Program-made: the position numbers and the translations under genes
The notes under the pieces: model-generated
The model's database searches: none
What the model was told of the DNA's origin: nothing
What the model saw: only the letters and a program-made list of their open reading frames with translations
Shown: positions 56,269-64,000 of the stretch, piece by piece
How positions within the stretch are numbered: the stretch's first letter is position 1
Layout: each line of letters opens with the position of its first letter
From: Nemophila menziesii
Taxonomy: Eukaryota; Streptophyta; Magnoliopsida; Boraginales; Hydrophyllaceae
Length of the DNA: 64,000 bases
Reading direction: 5' to 3'
Assembly (NCBI GenBank): GCA_029959085.1
Contig: JARWIR010000090.1
Coordinates: 1,488,001 to 1,552,000, forward strand

Positions 56269-57744
56269 TGATGTCTCCTCATTTGTGATAATGAAATCTA
56301 TTTCCGAGACATCATTTTAGGCGTATTTATTAGTTTATAGGTCGATTTTAGCTCGATTTAGTGCACTTTCCTACTTTGGCTCTTGAATTAATTAATTATT
56401 GTTTTTAGAGCATATTGGGTTTAGTTATTTATTTAGTGTGAAGCTTTAGAGATATATGGTAATTAATTAGAGTCCAAGTTGGTAAAGAGAACTAAAGGAA
56501 AGAAGATAAACATGGAAATTGAAGATAAAGGAAACAAAAGCTAAAATCATGGAAAAGGAAAAGCTGCCTTAAATCTGAATTTCTGCAGCTACGCCTAAAG
56601 AAGTGGTGATAACTCCAAAACCAAGACGATTTTGGAAGATTCCTTTCATAGGGACGTAGATAATTTTGTGAGGATTCTTTTGGTATCTTGTGGGCTAAAA
56701 ACCGACCAATAACGAAGAAGATATGATCAAAACAAGTCAGCAGTAATTATCTTTATTTCCATACGAATTTGAGTTTGGCTTGGAGTCTATTAATTAACCT
56801 CTCCTTCAAAAAACGAATTAGGTCAACCTATACACTATATATACAAACTTTTAACACTCTTAAATCATCCTTGACCAAACCTTAAGGTCAGGAAGAAGTT
56901 GTGCATCAATTATGTCTCCTTCAACCTCTAATTCTGTAATTCTTTTCTTTTCTCTTCTTAGTATGAACTAAATTTCTTTAGCTTGAGTTTTAGCATATAT
57001 GTATGAACCCTAGTTTTGGTTGACATCTATCTAATTTGGGAATTTAATGTTTTAAATTGAATTATTGTTTTTATTCTCTATTTATGTGTTTGGATGATAT
57101 TCTGTGTTCTTGTGGAACCGCGGCCATATAGAATTACCATCTAGTAGTTAGGTCACCATTGACAACGGTGTTTAATTACACGTTTAGCACATAACGTCTA
57201 GTATTCGGTTTAGATCTGACAAATCAACCTAACTAGATAATCACTAAGGTTTAGTACATGTTACTATTTACCAATTGCAGGAACAGTTTGCTTAGGAAGC
57301 CTTATTGACACAGGTAAATCCTATTTAAAACTACCTAGCGCAATTGGAACCGATTATTGAATACTACATAATTCACTCTTACATGTTTAGAACGGCAAAA
57401 CTAGTGGGGATTACTTGCTAATTACTCAAGCTAAACTTTCATACTATCTTATTTTCTTTTATTTAGTTTTCTGTCTTTTAATTTAGTATTTTAGTTTCTT
57501 ATTTAAAATCAAATAAAAATCTATCTTTCTCTTCTATACCCTTGCGTATTATTATTCTATCTTTAATATCTGCACTTGAATAATTTGCATAAAATCTTCT
57601 TAACCTTCGTAGTCCCTGAGGAACGAATCTTACTTATTCATTAAAACTTGCATACGATCTGTATACTTGCAGAACCGTGCTAGCTTAGGGTGATTATTTG
57701 CATCTAATTTATATATCTTTTTATCACACCCTAGGCGGACACCA
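56269..57744 (+). repeat. 5' LTR of gag-only element B
   Basis: 46-bp hairpin module at 56269-56314, TATATATA at 56836-56843, end GCGGACACCA. Confidence 0.93.
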
Positions 57745-57750
57745 AGATTT

Positions 57751-57767
57751 TGGCGCCGCTGCCGGGG
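57751..57767 (+). promoter_or_regulatory. Primer binding site, gag-only element B
   Basis: TGGCGCCGCTGCCGGGG, unchanged from the autonomous element despite decay elsewhere. Confidence 0.85.
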
Positions 57768-57879
57768 ACTACATCGTTAGTCCTTGTGCAATTATCTTGT
57801 GCTTATATTTTAGTTAGTTCTATTTTACGCTTTTCTTTTTAGTTTTTGTTTTACAGAATTTTTCTAGGCGAGAGCATAT

Positions 57880-59023
57880 TTATTAGGAAAAGGAAGTTTC
57901 GTATTACTAGATCCTGCAGAAATGGATGAGATAAACCAGCACTTCGCTGAAGTACGTGAACTATTAGCTCGGGGAAATCTAGTACATACCACACATTCAT
58001 GTCCTAGTTGTGGAGCAAGAAATCATTCGTGGGAATATTGCATGAATAATCCAGCTTCAATTTCCTTCATACCTTATCAAAGAAATCATTATTATGATGG
58101 TTATTATCAATCTCAAGGAAATTATGCTGATTATCAGCCCCCACAGAATTACAACTGGGTCGAAAATCAACAGACTTATTATCAACCACGACCACAGTCT
58201 TATTATCCTCCACAACCTATCTATCAAGTAGCGCCGATTTATAATGAAGCTTATTAAGAACCACTTTATTATTCAATGCAGCAAACCATACAAGAACAAC
58301 CTTTGAGTTTGAATTCAAGCATGGCTAAGATGATGAACCTAATTGAAGATATGGAGATTAGACAGCAAAGATTCCAAAACTCATCCAATGCGCTTAAGAA
58401 TATTGAGCATACAATGTCACAAATGGTGAATAAACTTCAAATCTTTGCAAAAGGCAACTCCGAAGTGATACTAGTGCTCCAGAAAACAATGTTTGTCATG
58501 CAGTTGAATTAAGAAGTGGAAAACAACTACCTCCACCAAGACCAGAACCAGAACCAGTCCCTATTCCAGAAAAGGGGGGAGAAGAAACAACAGAAGATAC
58601 AATCGAAGAGGTAGTTGAACAAAAAAGTGTCCCAGAGAAGACACCAGAAAAGAAAGAGAGCCCAGTGGTAACCAACACATGTCCTCCACCACCGTACCCT
58701 TCACGTGTCAGAAAAAAGGACAATGACCTATTATTCAAGAAGTTCGTTGACATGGTGAGCAAGTTAGAGATTAAAATACCGTTTGTAGAAGCTCTCAAGA
58801 GAATGCCGAAATATCTAAAATTCATGAAAGACATTCTTTCTAACAAACGAAGATTCGAAACTGAGGATATGAGTGGATCACCAGAGGAGTGTAATACTAT
58901 CGAGTTTCCACCAGAAACACCCTTCCCACGAAATCTTGGATGGCACCATCCATGATTATGAAAAATCAAGCTGAAAAGTTCGTAGGAATTAGAGGCAAAG
59001 GGTGGAAATTTTGTCATTCTTAA
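57880..59023 (+). pseudogene. Gag remnant of gag-only element B (capsid part deleted, frameshifted)
   Basis: Starts at the equivalent of gag residue ~183 (LLGKGSFVLLDPAEMDEIN), so the capsid core is deleted. The CCHC knuckle is intact (CPSCGARNHSWEYC). TAA at 58255-58257 interrupts, a one-base loss near 58450 shifts the frame to ELRSGKQLPPPRPE..., and another shift near 58930 leads to the tail IMKNQAEKFVGIRGKGWKF then CHS and stop. The tail matches the end of the intact gag at 27920. The integrase remnant seen in element A is absent here. Confidence 0.85.
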
Positions 59024-59033
59024 TCGAGGTAAC

Positions 59034-59054
59034 ACGTCTAACTTTAAAAGACGT
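59034..59054 (+). other. Conserved post-gag hairpin, element B
   Basis: ACGTCT-AACTTTAAA-AGACGT followed by TTAAACAAAAG; the loop is two bases longer than in element A. Confidence 0.6.
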
Positions 59055-59249
59055 TAAACAAAAGTGCTATACGGGAGACAACCCGTAATTTCTTTTATGT
59101 TTTTACGTTTCTAGTTTTTAATTTATGTTTAGCTTAGTTAATTTTAGTTGATATTGCATATTTGAGAAAGGTATTAGTGTTTTTGATGCTTAGGTATTGG
59201 AGAAATCGAGTTCGGGTGGATAAAACAAAGTTTTTCGGAAAAATCTGAC

Positions 59250-59520
59250 CAGCAGTCCGGTACACCGGACCACCATTCCGGTACACCGCATAGGAAGAAA
59301 ACCCGTACCACGGGTAGATGCCACGGGTTTTGTGCCGAGACGAAAAAAATTAGATCGATGGGTCCGGTATACCGGACCACATGCGCGGTATACCGCAGGT
59401 CCAAAAACCCGTGCCATGGGTAGGTGCCGCGTGTTTATTGACGAGACGAAAAATTTTGGAGCAACAGAAGCTGCGGTATACCGCACCATATGCCCGGTAT
59501 ACCGCGCCGCGCCGTCTGGA
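59250..59520 (+). repeat. GC-rich palindrome cluster, element B
   Basis: Palindromes GCGGTATACCGC, CCGGTACACCG, ACCCGTACCACGGGT and relatives alternate with GAGACGAAAAA-like spacers, in the same position as the clusters at 13460 and 28500. Confidence 0.8.
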
Positions 59521-59856
59521 AAGAGAAAAGTGCGGATTGGAGTTTATAAAAGAGGGTTAATGCTCATTATTCCGAATTTACAAAACCTCAAGCCTCTCTT
59601 TCTTCTCCAAAACTCTCCCAACTTAAAGCTTGTACAACCAATAATTCAAAAGTTCAAATTTCAAGAGTGGTTAAAGCTTTGAGTTGGGGGTCAATTGAGA
59701 TTATTAATAGAACATAAACATTATCTACCATAAGGGAGATGAAGAAAAGCAAGGTATTGGATTAATTGAGAAGAAATCAAGTGAGAAAAGTCCTAGTTCC
59801 AATTAAAAGGGTAAAACAAGTCAAGAGAAGAGAGGTTAGCATAATGTGTTGATTCA

Positions 59857-60433
59857 ATGGGAAAAAAGGTTCTAACTTTAGTGAAGAAAACAACACAACC
59901 TCTACAGATCGAAGACCCTACACCCGAAGAAAAAGAGAAAGCTTCAAGGGCCCTTGATAGCTTCTCCGAAGAAACAATTAAAGGAACTACCTTTTGCTTA
60001 TGAGAAAGTATTTGAAGAAGAAGTTGAAAGGAGAATACAAGAAGATTCATGGAGATTTGGAAAGATTGGGTTGGTCTACGTTAATGGTAAGACGTTCTAA
60101 AAAAACATTCTTTTTGGTGAATTGTATCGTGAGAAGATGAAGAAAATGTGGCACAGTTGATCTATGAGGAGGTGATACGATTTTTCGATCTCTCCCATGT
60201 CGTATTCAATGCAATATCCTACTATGATCACGTGTCTTGATTGGGAATCGAATAAGAAGTTGGGTGAAGAAGAAACACGTGAATTTAAGATGAATAACAA
60301 TATTGACAATGCTTGGATCATTAAGAGTTTTGAAAGTAATTACGCAACTTTCAAAAGAAGAAAAGGAGTACCTCATAACACTCCTCGAGCAATTAAAGAA
60401 AATACAGCAAAATCCTATCTTGGATGTCGATAA
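59857..60433 (+). pseudogene. Broken ORF2-region remnant, element B
   Basis: Open pieces at 59857-60003 (MGKKVLTLVKKTTQPLQIED...) and 60197-60433 (MSYSMQYPTMITCLDWESNK...) with a run of frame changes between them. They do not align by eye with ORF2 of element A. They may be a diverged version of the ORF2 middle domain that element A lost. Confidence 0.3.
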
Positions 60434-60537
60434 GGCGAGGTAATAGCCTCGAAAAGTATGTTTTCTTTCTTCCCTACCATTTCTTTATGTGCAATGTGTA
60501 TGCTAATTTTAAATTTTATTTTTCTTGAGTCTTTTTC

Positions 60538-60557
60538 GAGTCGTGGGGACACGGCTC
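60538..60557 (+). other. GGGA-loop hairpin, element B
   Basis: GAGTCGTG-GGGA-CACGGCTC pairs fully if one G-U pair is allowed. A PPT-like TTTTGAGTTGGGGGTGGGG follows. Confidence 0.55.
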
Positions 60558-61297
60558 ACTTTTGAGTTGGGGGTGGGGATTCGTTGTCCTCATCTTCCTT
60601 TTTGTTTTTTTTGCATAAAATTTAAAATTTTAGGTTGAAATAGGCATAGAATATGTTGAATGTACCTATGTGAGCATGATTTAATTATGTCAATGATAGG
60701 AGGTAGTATGTTTTTGAAAGATGATACAAATTTGCTTGGCATGCATGTATAAAAACAGGAAATAAAAGATAGGAAAGTTAATGAGCAATGCTACGAAGTC
60801 ACGTTGAAACTTAGGGAGAGTTATTTGGTGTGTAGAAAGTGAGGTTTGAAATTAGTTGAAAACCCGCTTGTCTATGAACTAATAATGAAAACGTAACAAA
60901 ATTTGGTAGTTAGAAAAATGAATAAGGCAGTTCTTTCATGATTAAAACACTTGAAACCTTTTTATACCTTCTCACCCTTTTTATTTGATTATTGTTATTA
61001 TTTATCCGTCTTAGCCCCTCTGAGCCTTTCAAAAGACTTTTATGAAACACATTATAATCCATACACTTAGTTTGTAGGACTTATCTATATGACCCGCACT
61101 CGAATCGCAAAACCTGAGACAACTCGTTTTAGAGCTTGAGTTTGGGGTGGTGGGTTTTATCATTATGAAACATTGGGTTTTGGGAATTATATTTGTGATT
61201 TTATTGATGATGAAATTGTTATTATTATAACCCTTTGTCGAGGTAATAGTGAATGGAAAAGAAGCTACGAGCTAAAATTGCCAACAAGGGCATAAAA

Positions 61298-61411
<114 letters not shown>

Positions 61412-62068
61412 AAATAGCGTGATATCTCGAACATTAAAAAGAGAGTCATAGCTATACAAAAGAAAAATTGCTATGAAAAAAATATATATTCGGACTGGCA
61501 AAGTGGAATTTGTATATCATCATAAAAGGGTTTTATTTGGGATTTATTGGGGATGCACATCAAAAGCATCAATAATTTGGGTTGAGTGAGAACATCTTCG
61601 AGTGAAAACTCAAGCTCTAGGGCGATTCGTTGATGGCTAGTGAGGAGAGAGCCAAAAGCTCACTTTTCATTATCCAAATATACCACACCGTCCCTAAGGC
61701 AAGTTATAACCAAAGACCTTAAGATTTCTAACTATTAGGTGGAGAAACAATTGAGCTATTAGGTAATAGGTAAGTGGGCCATTGGATGCTATATTAGGAC
61801 CTATGAATAACCTATAGCCATTAGCATGAACTAAGTTATCATCCTCTCCTTCTGGCATTGTGAAATTAATCTGGACTTAAATTTATGGATTGTTGATTAT
61901 GTGTATATTAAGCATATTTGTGCATTATTTCTTGAGCATTACTACATGAGACTTTTTAGATATTTTGCTCTAGGATCATTCATTATGTTCTGTTCTTATT
62001 CTCCTCCGTCTTCTTCTTCTTGTTTATGACTACCCTTCTGTTCTTTTATTGTATCGGGACGATACAAC

Positions 62069-62084
62069 TTTGAGTTGGGGGTCT
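62069..62084 (+). promoter_or_regulatory. Polypurine tract, gag-only element B
   Basis: TTTGAGTTGGGGGTCT directly before the 3' LTR. Similar motifs lie upstream at about 59678, 60560 and 61133. Confidence 0.85.
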
Positions 62085-63512
62085 TGATGTCTCTTCATTT
62101 GTGATAATGAAATCTATTTCCGAGACATCATTTTAGGCGTATTTATTAGTTTATAGGTCGATTTTAGCTTGATTTAGTGCACTTTCCTATTTTGGGTCTT
62201 GAATTAATTAATTATTATTTTTAGAGCATATTGGGTTTAATTATTTATTTAGTGTGAAGCTTTAGAGATATATGGTAATTAATTAGAATCCAAGTTGGTA
62301 AAGAGAACTAAAGGAAAGAAGATAAACATGGAAATTGAAGATAAAGGAAACAAAAGCTAAAATCATGGAAAAGGAAAAGCTGCCTTAAATCTGAATTCCT
62401 GCAGCTACGCCTAAAGAAGTGGTGATAACTCCAAAACCAAGACGATTTTGGAAGATTCCTTTCATAGGGATGTAGATAATTTTGTGAGGATTCTTTTGGT
62501 ATCTTGTGGGCTAAAAACCGACCAATAACGAAGAAGATATGATCAAAACAAGTCAGAAGTAATTATCTTTATTTCCATACGAATTTGAGTTGGGCTTGGA
62601 GTCTGTTACTTAACCTCTCATTCAAGAAACGAATTAGGTCAACCTATACACTATAAATACAGACTCTTAACACTCTTAAATCATCCTTGACCAAACCTTA
62701 AGATCAGGAAGAAGCTACAACACAAGAGGAGAAGTCTGGAAGGAGCTGTGCATCAATTATGTCTCCTTCAACCTCTAATTCTGTAATTCTTTTCTTTTCT
62801 CTTCTTAGTATGAACTAAATTTCTTTAGCTTGAGTTTTAGCATATATGTATGAACCCTAGTTTTGGTTGACATCTATTTAATTTGGGAATTTAATGTTTT
62901 AAATTGAATTATTGTTTTTATTCTCTGTTTATGTGTTTGGATTTATATTCTGTGTTCTTGTGGAACCGCGGCCATATAGAATTACCATCTAGTAGTTAGG
63001 TCACCATTGACAACGGTGTTTAATTACATGTTTAGCACATAACGTCTAATATTCAGTTTAGATCTAACAAATCAACCTAACTAGATAATCACTATGGTTT
63101 AGTACATGTTACTATTTACCAATTGCAGGAACTGTTTGCTTAGGAAGCCTTATTGACACAAGTAAATCCTATTTAAAACAACCTGGCGCAATTGGAACCG
63201 ATTATTGAAATACTACATAATTCACCCTTACATGTTTAGAACGGCAAAACTAGTGGGGATTACTTGCTAACTATCTTCTTTTCTTTTATTTAGTTTTCTG
63301 TCTTTTAATTTAGTAGTTTAGTTTCTTATTTAAAATCAAATAAAAATCTATCTTTCTCTTCTTTACCCTTGCGTATTATTATTCTATCTTTAATATCTGC
63401 ACTTGAATAATTTGCATAAGTTCTTCTTAACCTTCGTAGTCCCTGAGGAACGAATCTTACTTATTCATTAAAACTTGCATACGATCTGTATACTTGCAGA
63501 ACCGTGCTAGCT
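62085..63512 (+). repeat. 3' LTR of gag-only element B, interrupted
   Basis: Follows the polypurine tract. It keeps the hairpin module (62085-62130) and TATAAATA (62652-62659). It matches the 5' LTR up to ACCGTGCTAGCT, then changes abruptly to CAGCCTGGC. Confidence 0.9.
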
Positions 63513-64000
63513 CAGCCTGGCTATCGGTCGTTCCGGTCCGTGTTCGGACCGGTTTTTATCGTGTAACGTCCTTTATCGGACCGGACCGGTCTATCGGACA
63601 CCCACTATCGGTCCCGGTCCGGACCGGTTCTTCGGTCCCAATTTAGAGAAAACCGACCGATAACGGGGACCGGTTTATCGGTTCCGGTTTCGGTCCCGGA
63701 CCGGTCCCACTATCGGTTTTATCGGTTTTTATCTCTTTTTTTTTTTTTTTTAATTTTTTATCCAATAAAATCCAATGATAATCACATATAACAACACTCC
63801 AATGATAATCACAGTTCAATAAAATCCACCAAAACCAGAATTTGCATCTCAAATTTTATGAGTAAAATAATAAAGTCTTTTTGTGGTTTTAGCATTCCTA
63901 TAAGTTGCAAAATGAAATTGGTTATATCATCAGTTATATCATGTCACTATCACTTACAAATCTAGTATCTTCAAGTATTATACCTCTCCAAAATTGTTGA
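63513..64000. mobile_element. Putative hAT element, left end only
   Basis: Begins CAGCCTGGCTATCGGTCG and is crowded with ATCGGTCCGGTCCGG-type direct and inverted subterminal repeats up to ~63725, then AT-rich DNA to the edge. It interrupts the 3' LTR exactly after TGCTAGCT, a candidate 8-bp target site. The right end lies outside the window. Confidence 0.5.

Overview
The window is nuclear DNA of a flowering plant, probably a eudicot. The evidence is PPR gene pieces, a U2 snRNA gene with plant-type flanking signals, GT-AG introns, low GC, and a dense load of plant transposons (Ty3/gypsy of the Athila type, MULE, hAT, Tourist-like MITE, L1-type LINE). I cannot name the genus. No intact housekeeping protein gene lies wholly inside the window.

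Layout. 1-382: C-terminal end of a P-class PPR gene. 563-7211: complete Mutator-like element (MULE) with ~329-bp inverted termini and a perfect 9-bp target duplication; it carries two convergent genes, an internally deleted transposase and a GRF zinc-finger/coiled-coil/membrane protein. 7653-8099: frameshifted RecQ winged-helix (RQC) exons. 8739-21482: intact, very young 12.7-kb Athila-type retrotransposon on the minus strand with a 1883-residue gag-pol and a second ORF; it is flanked by a 268-bp direct duplication. 21745-21940: U2 snRNA on the minus strand, touching that duplication. 22273-22722: hAT MITE. 24516-32673: non-autonomous relative of the Athila element that keeps gag but has lost almost all of pol. 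34777-34968 and 36514-36856: two MITEs. 36893-38197: JmjC (JMJD7/JMJ32-like) gene with one nonsense codon and a lost splice acceptor. 38909-39350: Tourist-like MITE. 39768-40502: 5'-truncated PLS-type PPR. 43890-45426 and 52306-56190: two decayed L1-type LINEs, each without its 3' part. 45521-47036 and 50584-52131: two solo LTRs with perfect 5-bp duplications. 56269-63512: a second gag-only Athila relative, decayed, whose 3' LTR is cut by what looks like a hAT element running off the right edge.

How the parts relate. All five Athila-related insertions share LTR ends (an exactly 46-bp hairpin module at the LTR start). The three non-solo copies share the tRNA-Asp-type primer site, the polypurine tract, and several hairpins in the 3' non-coding half that keep pairing although the sequence has drifted. 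The intact element could therefore supply reverse transcriptase and integrase in trans to the two gag-only elements, whose gag proteins end in a shared C-terminal tail that replaces pol.

The most unusual structures I see are: a 19-bp motif (TGAC-N5/6-CCCCCT) repeated 24 times in the MULE, three times in each terminus and with 31-bp phasing inside five transposase introns; the 268-bp duplication around the young retroelement; the 46-bp LTR-end hairpin; the gag-only lineage with a common tail; and hairpins with paired base changes in the Athila 3' region. All alignments were made by eye.
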